Shown piece after piece: positions 48,830 through 56,231 of a DNA stretch of 64,000 bases. The notes below the pieces were generated by a model. It worked only from the letters and a program-made list of their open reading frames with translations, was not told where the DNA came from and made no database searches. Position 1 is the first letter of the stretch. Each line of letters starts with the position of its first letter. The stretch comes from Verrucomicrobiaceae bacterium. Its GTDB lineage: Bacteria > Verrucomicrobiota > Verrucomicrobiia > Verrucomicrobiales > Verrucomicrobiaceae. The translations under genes were made by a program, and so were the position numbers. The DNA is taken from the NCBI GenBank assembly GCA_016795465.1, contig JAEUHK010000091.1:25625-89624 (forward strand), read 5' to 3'.

Positions 48830-50169
48830 ACCCTTCTTACCGTTGGCCCAACTGGCTCGAATACATCGGGCAACGCGAGGTGATTCCCATCATCGGCCCT
48901 GAGCTTTCCCAAGTGCACGACGAGGGCGCGATGGTTTCGCTGGATCACTGGCTGGCGAAGCGTCTCGCGGCGAAATACCACGCTGAATGGCCGAGTGCGG
49001 ATGGCAAAGGCTCGCTGCACAGCGTTGTCTGCGATGTGCTGAAGCGAACGGGAGAACCCGAAGCCATCCTTTACGCCGACCTGCGCGACATCGTAAAGGA
49101 AGGCGGACTCACGCCGCCGGAGTGGATGCGGAAGCTGGCGCGCATTCGCGACTTCGATCTCTTCGTCACCACCACCTTCGATCCCTTGATGGAGATGGCC
49201 TTGAACGAGGAACGCTACGGCGGCGCGCCGAAGACGCGGGTGATCAACAACTCCCTGCGCAAGGTCGGCGATCTGCCCGAGGGCGGGGGCATCCCGATGT
49301 GCACCACGCTGGTGCATCTCATGGGCCAGATGAGCACGCCGCCCTATTTCGCCGTGACGGAGAACGACATGCTGGAGTTCCTCTGCCGCCTGCAAAACGA
49401 AGCCACGCGGCCCGCGCGCTTGTTCGATGCCCTGCGCGAGAACCACCTGCTCGTGCTCGGTGGCAACTTCCCCACCTGGGTGGACCGCCTCATCCTGCGC
49501 ATCGCCCGCAGTGAATCTCTGGCGAAGCGCAAGGATGCCTTCATGGAAACCCTGGCCGATGGAAAGGCTCTCAAGGACGAAGATCTCAAGAGCTTCCTCA
49601 ACCACTTCAGCAAGCCCACCGTCATCTACCCCGACGGCGACGGCATCGCCTTCATCGACGAACTCTACGAACGCTGGTCCACAGCAAATCCGCTGCCTAG
49701 CACTAGCTCCACCACTCCAACGACACCCGCTGTTCGCACCTCCCGCCACGTCTTCATCAGCTACGCCCACGAAGACCGCGCCGCCGCCCGCGCGCTGAAG
49801 AACGCGCTCGAACAAAACTGCCTCGACGTCTGGCTCGATGAAAACGAGTTGCGCGGTGGCGATGACTTCGAGCGCAAGATCGGCCACCAAATCGACCGCT
49901 GCGCCGCCTTCATCCCGCTGCTCTCGCAAACTACCGAATCCCGCAAAGAAGGCTGGTTCCGTCGCGAATGGGATCGGGCGATCAAGCGCCTACCAGCGAT
50001 CGATCAAACCGTGCCCTTCCTTTTCCCGATCACGATCGACGGCCTCACTGCGGGCACCGCCCGCTTTGTGCGCGAAGAGTTCAAACGCAAGCAGTGGACC
50101 GCCTGTCCGGGCGGAGTTCCGCCGCAGGAGTTTATCGCGCAATTGCACACTGCTTTGGGCGAAGGGTGA
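48826..50169 (+). CDS. SIR2-like plus TIR domain protein (candidate NAD-targeting effector)
   Basis: 447 residues; the ATG at 48826 lies in the stop of the nSTAND gene. Residues 10-285 follow a bacterial SIR2-like fold: EVIPIIGPELS (18-28, nucleotide loop), FVTTTFDPLMEMAL (113-126), VHLMGQM (163-169) and LLVLGGNFPTWVDRLILRI (208-226). Where active SIR2 NADases have TTNYD and LHG, this protein has TTTFD (Thr117) and HLMG (Met166), so the pocket is probably inactive. After a Ser/Thr/Pro linker (287-303), residues 307-430 form a TIR domain (HVFISYAHEDRAAARALKNA, VWLDENELRGGDDFERKIG) with Glu381 in the position of the TIR catalytic Glu (WFRREWDRAI). TIR domains of this kind cleave NAD+ in defence. 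Function here is inferred. Confidence 0.8.
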   Translation: MNPSYRWPNWLEYIGQREVIPIIGPELSQVHDEGAMVSLDHWLAKRLAAKYHAEWPSADGKGSLHSVVCDVLKRTGEPEAILYADLRDIVKEGGLTPPEWMRKLARIRDFDLFVTTTFDPLMEMALNEERYGGAPKTRVINNSLRKVGDLPEGGGIPMCTTLVHLMGQMSTPPYFAVTENDMLEFLCRLQNEATRPARLFDALRENHLLVLGGNFPTWVDRLILRIARSESLAKRKDAFMETLADGKALKDEDLKSFLNHFSKPTVIYPDGDGIAFIDELYERWSTANPLPSTSSTTPTTPAVRTSRHVFISYAHEDRAAARALKNALEQNCLDVWLDENELRGGDDFERKIGHQIDRCAAFIPLLSQTTESRKEGWFRREWDRAIKRLPAIDQTVPFLFPITIDGLTAGTARFVREEFKRKQWTACPGGVPPQEFIAQLHTALGEG

Positions 50170-50245
50170 GTTTAGCCATCACGCTCCTTGGCGCGAAACA
50201 TCAAAAGTCGTGAACACGGAGGCGGTTCGATAGCGTTTGCAGTTC

Positions 50246-52081
50246 ATGCGCTATCTCCTTCTCGCGTTCCTCTTCATCACCACGCTTCACGCTGAGCCAC
50301 TTAAAGTCGTTCTCGCGGGCGATTCGACGGTGGCGAGTGTGCCGAATCCGCCGAAGGACCGGCCGGATCTGGCAGGGTGGGGGCAGATGCTCGGGGAATT
50401 CATGCCGAAGGCCACCGTGGTGAATCACGCGCGTTCCGGCACGAGCACGAAGAGTTTTCGCGACCTCGGTTTGTGGGATCGTGTGCTCAAGGAGAAGGCG
50501 CCGTGGGTGCTGATCCAGTTCGGGCACAATGACCAGAAGGATGATCTGAAACGCGGCACGGATGCGGCGACGACGTATCGCGAGAATTTGCGAGCCTTCA
50601 TTCGCGAGGTGCGCGAAGGCGGTGGGAAGCCGGTGCTCGTGACCTCGGTATCGCGGCGAGTGTATGTGAATGGCAAGCTCACCACGTCACTCACGCCTTA
50701 TGTCGAGGCGGCGAAGGCAGTCGGCGCGGAAATGCAGGTGCCGGTCATTGATTTGCATCGCGCGAGCTTTGCGCTGTTTCAGCAGCTCGGGGAAAAGTTT
50801 TGCCTGATGTATGGGCCGGGTGAGAAGGACAAATCACACTTCTCACGCGAAGGTGCGCGCATGATGGCTCGACTCGTGGCCGAAGGGCTGGAACGCGAGG
50901 TGCCGGAACTGCGCGAGCATCTTCAACTCGTGACTCCGCCACCGCCGGGGCTGCCGTTTGAGGTGAAACGCGTGGTTGTATCGAAAGGCTACGATGGAAA
51001 GACCTGCTGGGTGCATCCGCGTGCTGGCGCGATCCCTGGCAAGACGCCGAGCGTGGTGCTGACGATGCAAAAACTGCTCCTCACCGGCAGCGATGTGTTT
51101 TACGCGCTCAACGACGTGCGCAGCGACGACCTCGGCGCGACGTGGAGCCCGATCACCGAGCACGCGGAGACGCTCGGACGCCGAAACGAGCCCGATGGTG
51201 TGGTGGTGGCCGCGTGTGACTTCACGCCGAAATGGCACGCGAAGACCGGCAAACTGCTCGGCACCGGCCACACCGTTCGATACCAAGGCGATCACGTCAT
51301 GGCCGTGCGTCCGCGTGAGACCGCGTGGTCGGTCTATGACGACCAAAAGCGCACTTGGACGCCCTGGACGACGCTCGACATGCCGAAGGATGCGAAGTTC
51401 ATCAATGCAGGCGCTGGCAGCGTGCAGCGCTTCGATCTCGAAAATGGCGACATCCTGCTGCCGATCTATTTCAAGGCCGAGAAGAACAAATACTACCGAA
51501 CTACCGTGCTGCGCTGCTCCTTTGACGGCACGACCTTGAAATACCTCGAGCACGGCACCGAGCTGGCGCTGGAAAGTGGTCGCGGCGTGTATGAGCCATC
51601 GATCACGCGTTGCGCGGGCAAGTTTTACCTCACGCTGCGCAATGACACTGCCGGTTACGTCGCCGTGAGTGATGACGGGCTGCATTTTGGCCCGATTCAG
51701 CCGTGGAAGTTCGACGACGGCGCTGAACTCGGGAACTACAACACGCAGCAGCACTGGGTCACGCATCGCGACCGGCTTTACCTCGTCTATAACCGCAAAG
51801 GGGCGCACAATGACCACGTCATCCGCCATCGTGCGCCGCTTTTCATGGCCGAGGTGGATCAACAAACACTCGCGGTGAAGCGTGCGACGGAATGCATCCT
51901 CGTCCCCGAGCGTGGCGCGAGGCTCGGCAACTTCGCCGTGACCGAAGTCAGCGAAAACGAGACTTGGGTGACGGTGGCGGAGTGGATGCAGACCTACTCT
52001 CCAAACATCATCATCCCGCCGGACAATGCCTTCGGCGCGGACAACACCGTCTGGGCGGCCCGCATCCTTTGGAAGGATTGA
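50246..52081 (+). CDS. Secreted SGNH (rhamnogalacturonan acetylesterase-like) hydrolase fused to a BNR/sialidase-like domain
   Basis: 611 residues with a short signal peptide (YLLLAFLFITTLHA). Residues 17-220 are an SGNH/GDSL esterase: VVLAGDSTVAS (block I Ser), Gly in RSGTSTKSF (block II), IQFGHNDQKDD (block III Asn) and KSHFSREGARMMA (block V, D/S-x-H with His). This matches the rhamnogalacturonan acetylesterase group, which deacetylates plant or algal pectins. Residues about 230-611 form a sialidase-like beta-propeller (VKRVVVSKGYDGKTCWVHPR, RSDDLGATWSPITEHAETLG as an Asp-box-type repeat). The fusion suggests attack on an acetylated, decorated glycan. It lies downstream of the SIR2-TIR gene with a 76-bp gap. 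Confidence 0.85.
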   Translation: MRYLLLAFLFITTLHAEPLKVVLAGDSTVASVPNPPKDRPDLAGWGQMLGEFMPKATVVNHARSGTSTKSFRDLGLWDRVLKEKAPWVLIQFGHNDQKDDLKRGTDAATTYRENLRAFIREVREGGGKPVLVTSVSRRVYVNGKLTTSLTPYVEAAKAVGAEMQVPVIDLHRASFALFQQLGEKFCLMYGPGEKDKSHFSREGARMMARLVAEGLEREVPELREHLQLVTPPPPGLPFEVKRVVVSKGYDGKTCWVHPRAGAIPGKTPSVVLTMQKLLLTGSDVFYALNDVRSDDLGATWSPITEHAETLGRRNEPDGVVVAACDFTPKWHAKTGKLLGTGHTVRYQGDHVMAVRPRETAWSVYDDQKRTWTPWTTLDMPKDAKFINAGAGSVQRFDLENGDILLPIYFKAEKNKYYRTTVLRCSFDGTTLKYLEHGTELALESGRGVYEPSITRCAGKFYLTLRNDTAGYVAVSDDGLHFGPIQPWKFDDGAELGNYNTQQHWVTHRDRLYLVYNRKGAHNDHVIRHRAPLFMAEVDQQTLAVKRATECILVPERGARLGNFAVTEVSENETWVTVAEWMQTYSPNIIIPPDNAFGADNTVWAARILWKD

Positions 52082-52164
52082 GTCTTTTTGTGCAAGGAAG
52101 CGCCTTCCGAGCGTTGAAATGAGTCCTGATCTCCGCCATCGGACGGACTCCCGACATTTCCTTC

Positions 52165-54459
52165 ATGCCCAGCGTCACCGAAACCACCCTTCGCTTCACC
52201 GGCGGCTATCCGCCACTGCCGGTCCTCACGCTGGCGTTTGGGCTCGCGGCACTGATGTGGTGGCTTTACGGGCGTGAGTCGAGGTTTGCGAGCGGGCCGC
52301 TGGCGAAGCTGCCCGCGTTGCTGCGGTCGCTTGCGGTGTTTGTGCTCGTCATGGCGCTGGCCGGGCCGGTGCTGCGCCATGTGACCACCTTGCGGCAGCT
52401 CGGTCGCGTGATCATCGCCGTCGATGGATCGGCCAGCATGCAGCTCACGGATGAGGCGACAGAGAAAGCGGCCACGACGACGAAGTCGCGTTACCAGCGG
52501 GCGGAGGACATGCTGCTCAAAGGCACCACGCCGCTGCTCAAAAAGCTCGCCGAAACACAAGATGTCGAGTTCGTGGCTCTCCGCGGCAATAACACGCAGC
52601 GCCTGTGGTGGCGTCGCCAGGGCGGCAAAGATGCCTCGGGAGAGCTTCCGGCCACGTTTGACCTTCCGGCGACCACGCCGATCACGAATCTCGATCAGGC
52701 GCTGCGCAGTGCTTTGGGCCCGGTGACGGCCGGAACGGCCCTCGTGGTGCTCACGGACGGCCAGCACAACACCAGCGGTTCGCCAGAGGAGTTCAGCGCC
52801 ACGATGAAGACGGCTGGCGCACCCGTTTTCACCATTGGATTCGGCACGGAAGTGCCGCCGCCGGATCTTTCGCTGCTCGATGTCATCGCGCCGGAGTCCG
52901 TTTTCTCGAAGGAGAACTTCCAGGGCCGCCTCACCATTCAAGACAGCATGCCCGCCGGTCTTCCCGCCACGGTGCAGATCGACAGCCAGGGCAAGACGCT
53001 GTGGAAGAAAGATTTCACCACCGATGGCAAAGGCAGCAAGAGCTTCGATTTCATGTTCCCCGTGGCCTCGCTGCCTCCGGCGCAGCCCGGCATGCGGGAC
53101 AAGACCTTGCGCAGCGTGTCCATCCGCGTCGCGGCGAGCGGTGACAGGGCCTCGCTGGAAAAAACTCGCGCCAACAACCATCGCGAGCTCGCCATCCACC
53201 TGCTCGAAAAGAAGCGCAAGGTGCTCATCCTCGATGGTCGCCCTCGCTGGGAGACGCGTTACCTGCACAGCCACTTTGATCGCGATGACCGCTGGCAGGC
53301 CTCGCTCATCTTTGACGACTACGCCGAGGACGCGGCCAAAGGCTCGCTGCAAGCCGACTTCCCCAAAACCCGCGATGAGCTGCTCACGTTTGATTTGATC
53401 ATCCTCGGCGATGCGCCGCTCCAGCGCTTCAAAGGCGAGCACCTCGACTGGATCGTCGAGTTCGTCGAAAAACGTGGCGGCGGCCTCATCCTGCTCGACG
53501 GCCAGCGTGGTCATCTTCGTTCGTGGGCGAATGGAAAAGCGGCATCGCTCATGCCGGTGCGTTTTCTTCCACCCAACGACGCCCCGAAGCCCGCCAGCCT
53601 CGAACTCACCACCGACGGCCAGCGATTCGAAGCCCTGCGCCTGAGCGACAGTCCCAGCGCCAACACCTCACTCTGGCCCACGCTGCCCAAACTCACTTGG
53701 CACGCCAACGTGGAACCGCAGCCCGCCTCCGTCACGCTTGTGAAGGCAGGCGAGCCAGCGATGATCTTCCGTCAGGTCGGAGCCGGTGCGGTGCTTTACC
53801 TCGGCACCGATGAGATGTGGCGCTGGCGTTTCCAGGTTGCGGATTTGTATCATCAGCGTCTGTGGATGCAGCTCGCCGCGTGGATTGCTGCGCCGCCCTT
53901 CCAAATCGAGCAAAAGCAGCTCGCCATCGGCACGGACCGCCTTCGCTATGCTCCCGGCGAGACATCGGAAATCCGCGTGCGAATCCGCAATGATCGTGGC
54001 GACATCATCACCGATGCGCAGCCGCGTGCGAATTTGATTCTCGATGGCAAAGACGTGGCCACGCTCCAGTTCGAACCGGATCAAACCCACCCCGGCATCT
54101 ACCGCGCCCTCACCCCGCCGCTCAAAGCAGGCACTTACGAGGTCGCGGTGGCCGAGAGCCCTTCCTCACCGAGCAACGATGCGAGACTCTCGCTGCATGT
54201 CTCCGACACTGGCAATCCCGAATGGGCCTCGCTCACGATGAACCGCGTGCTGCTCGAAACGATGGCGCAGAACAGCGGCGGCCGCTTTCTGCGTGAAGAG
54301 CAGGCTTCGACCGACCTTCCAAACCTCCTGCAAACTCTCGACCGCAAGCAGGTCATCACGAAAGAGACCATTTTGTGGTCGAGCTGGTGGTGGTTTGGTG
54401 CCGCCATCCTGCTGCTGACCGCCGAGTGGCTCCTGCGCAAGCGTTTGAAGCTCGTCTGA
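52165..54459 (+). CDS. Membrane protein with VWA and glutamine-amidotransferase-like domains
   Basis: 764 residues. Two N-terminal membrane helices (LPVLTLAFGLAALMWWLYG, SLAVFVLVMALAGPVLRHV) are followed by a von Willebrand A domain with the MIDAS motif VDGSASM near residue 90 and LVVLTDGQHNTSGSPEE near 195. A class I amidotransferase-like fold (RKVLILDGRPRWETRYLHSH near 355, LIILGDAPLQRFKGEHLDWI, GGGLILLDGQRGHL) is in the second half. A beta-sandwich and a C-terminal membrane helix (SWWWFGAAILLLTAEWLLRK) close it. Proteins of this type are found in MoxR-DUF58-BatA clusters, but no MoxR or DUF58 gene is beside it. The GATase lacks an obvious catalytic Cys, so it is likely structural. Confidence 0.85.
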   Translation: MPSVTETTLRFTGGYPPLPVLTLAFGLAALMWWLYGRESRFASGPLAKLPALLRSLAVFVLVMALAGPVLRHVTTLRQLGRVIIAVDGSASMQLTDEATEKAATTTKSRYQRAEDMLLKGTTPLLKKLAETQDVEFVALRGNNTQRLWWRRQGGKDASGELPATFDLPATTPITNLDQALRSALGPVTAGTALVVLTDGQHNTSGSPEEFSATMKTAGAPVFTIGFGTEVPPPDLSLLDVIAPESVFSKENFQGRLTIQDSMPAGLPATVQIDSQGKTLWKKDFTTDGKGSKSFDFMFPVASLPPAQPGMRDKTLRSVSIRVAASGDRASLEKTRANNHRELAIHLLEKKRKVLILDGRPRWETRYLHSHFDRDDRWQASLIFDDYAEDAAKGSLQADFPKTRDELLTFDLIILGDAPLQRFKGEHLDWIVEFVEKRGGGLILLDGQRGHLRSWANGKAASLMPVRFLPPNDAPKPASLELTTDGQRFEALRLSDSPSANTSLWPTLPKLTWHANVEPQPASVTLVKAGEPAMIFRQVGAGAVLYLGTDEMWRWRFQVADLYHQRLWMQLAAWIAAPPFQIEQKQLAIGTDRLRYAPGETSEIRVRIRNDRGDIITDAQPRANLILDGKDVATLQFEPDQTHPGIYRALTPPLKAGTYEVAVAESPSSPSNDARLSLHVSDTGNPEWASLTMNRVLLETMAQNSGGRFLREEQASTDLPNLLQTLDRKQVITKETILWSSWWWFGAAILLLTAEWLLRKRLKLV

Positions 54460-54469
54460 GGCACGACGA

Positions 54470-55354
54470 ATGAATGCCCCGAGCACCACTTTCCGCGATT
54501 ACGTGCTCATGCATGCCGTCGTGGCTGCGTGGGGCTTCACGGCGATTTTGGGGAAATGGGTGACGCTGCCTCCCGTCGATGTCGTGGTGTGGCGCACGGG
54601 GCTGGCGACGCTGGTTTTCGCTTTCCTCGCGGCACGCCATGGCGGGCTGCGTTTGGCGTGGCGTGAATCGTGGCCGCTCGCGGGAGTGGGAGCCTTGCTT
54701 GGGGTGCACTGGGTGCTGTTCTTCCTTTCGGCGAGGCTTTCGACGGCCTCCGTGTGCCTCGCGGCGATGCCCACGGCGATGCTGTGGTGCTCGATCATCG
54801 AGCCGGTGATCGATGGCTCGCGGCGCTGGCGGCCGCTGGAGCTGGCGGTGGGCCTCGTGATGGTCGGCGCGGTATGGTTGATCTATCAGGTGGAGTTCCG
54901 GCACTGGCAGGGCTTCACGGTGGCGATCGCTGCGGCGGTGTTTGCCGCGCTGTTTGCCACCTCAACGAAGCAGCAGGTCAGCCATCGTCATTGGAGCGTC
55001 ATCGGCACCTATCAGATGGGCGGCTCGTTTGTGGCGGCACTGCTCTGCCGTCCGATTTTGGAAAAGGGTCCCCTGCCCTCGCTGCCGGATGCACGCTCGG
55101 CACTTGGGCTCGCCTTCCTCGTGCTCGTTTGCACCGTGGCGGCTTACGCGGGCTTCATGAAGGCGCTGCGCACGATGAGCGTGTTCTCGATGAATGTGAT
55201 CTACAACCTCGAGCCCGTTTACGGCATCCTGCTGGCGATGCTGGTGTTTGGCAGCTCGGAGTTCATGAGCCCCGGCTTCTATGTCGGAGCGGGTGTCATC
55301 ATCTCCAGCGTGCTGATTTTGCCATGGTTGCGAGGCTGGGTGGAGCGTCGCTGA
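54470..55354 (+). CDS. EamA/DMT family transporter
   Basis: 294 residues with ten predicted membrane helices in two EamA repeats of about 140 residues. The first repeat begins MHAVVAAWGFTAILGKWVTL and contains LGVHWVLFFLSARLSTASVC, then LAAMPTAMLWCSIIEPVIDG. The second contains FTVAIAAAVFAALFATSTKQ, GLAFLVLVCTVAAYAGFMKA and YNLEPVYGILLAMLVFGSSE, which is the typical 'E-P-V/L..' helix ending. Members export metabolites, amino acids or purines; the substrate is unknown. It is 10 bases downstream of the VWA gene and convergent with the CorA-like gene. Confidence 0.88.
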   Translation: MNAPSTTFRDYVLMHAVVAAWGFTAILGKWVTLPPVDVVVWRTGLATLVFAFLAARHGGLRLAWRESWPLAGVGALLGVHWVLFFLSARLSTASVCLAAMPTAMLWCSIIEPVIDGSRRWRPLELAVGLVMVGAVWLIYQVEFRHWQGFTVAIAAAVFAALFATSTKQQVSHRHWSVIGTYQMGGSFVAALLCRPILEKGPLPSLPDARSALGLAFLVLVCTVAAYAGFMKALRTMSVFSMNVIYNLEPVYGILLAMLVFGSSEFMSPGFYVGAGVIISSVLILPWLRGWVERR

Positions 55355-55362
55355 GGCAAGGA

Positions 55363-56097
55363 TCAGCGTCGGGCCACGACGACGGAGCTCATCACCATGC
55401 CCACGAGCACGCCAATGACGGCGATGAGCCAGAAGTTCACCGGCTTGTCCTCCAGCGGTCCGCGGATCGACATGCTGAAAAGGCCGGTGAGGGCCGTCAG
55501 TGGCAAAAACAGGGCCGCGAGCACATTCAGGCGATGGGAGGTGTTGGCCATGCGCTGGGCGCTTTGAGCCTGCGCCTCGGCCTGCTTGGCCACGGTGAAG
55601 TTCAGGCCAAACTGCGCATCCTGCAGCAGGAGTTCCGCGTTGCGCTCGATGCTGGCGGCTTGGTCACGCAGATTGATCAAATCGCGGTCCGCCTTCACAA
55701 ATTCGCGGGCTTGTTGCAGGGCACGATGCAGGCCACGCGAGGAACGCAACACCGGCGCGATCGCTTCGAGCACTTTGTGATACTCGGCGGCGGTCTGGGC
55801 GATGTGCTCGGCCTTGTCGAGCTCATCGAGCCGTGCCGCAAAGCCATTCAGATGGTTCTGCAAGGCCATCAGACCGCCGGAGTCGGGGCTCGACTTCCAT
55901 GTCCCGTCCGGCTGCCGCCAAAACAAGGCCGGGCGGCGGGAGGCATCATCCGGGCCCGGGATTTGATGAAGGATGAGCAGAAGATGCTCCTCCTCCAGCA
56001 TGGCACGCTGCGGGCCGGCCTCGCGGCCCACGCGATTGCGGATCGCCTCCGGGATCGTGGTCCAAAGCTTCGGGATAATTTGAATCTCGGGTTTCAT
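55363..56097 (-). CDS. CorA-like membrane protein lacking the GMN motif
   Basis: 244 residues. The cytoplasmic part is a long helical stretch (about 85-185) with heptad-like spacing (HLNGFAARLDELDKAEHIAQ, KVLEAIAPVLRSSRGLHRAL), followed by two membrane helices (LNVLAALFLPLTALTGLFSM and FWLIAVIGVLVGMVMSSVVV). The order and the LFLPLTALTGLF turn strongly resemble the end of CorA/ZntB transporters. In CorA this helix ends in the selectivity motif YGMN; here the same place reads GLFSMSIRG. Transport of Mg2+ is therefore doubtful; a ZntB-like or divergent channel, or a non-transporting relative, is possible. It is convergent with the EamA gene. Confidence 0.75.
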   Translation of the reverse strand: MKPEIQIIPKLWTTIPEAIRNRVGREAGPQRAMLEEEHLLLILHQIPGPDDASRRPALFWRQPDGTWKSSPDSGGLMALQNHLNGFAARLDELDKAEHIAQTAAEYHKVLEAIAPVLRSSRGLHRALQQAREFVKADRDLINLRDQAASIERNAELLLQDAQFGLNFTVAKQAEAQAQSAQRMANTSHRLNVLAALFLPLTALTGLFSMSIRGPLEDKPVNFWLIAVIGVLVGMVMSSVVVARR

Positions 56098-56231
56098 GGT
56101 CGCGGCGCATCAGAGCAGATGGCCGCTGGCTGGCGAAGACAAAAATCAGCCCGGATTCGAGGCGGTGGACCGGCGGTTCCTTGCTCCCCTGCGCAATCCC
56201 GCCTAGTTTTGCGGTCCTTTCCCCTCCGTTC

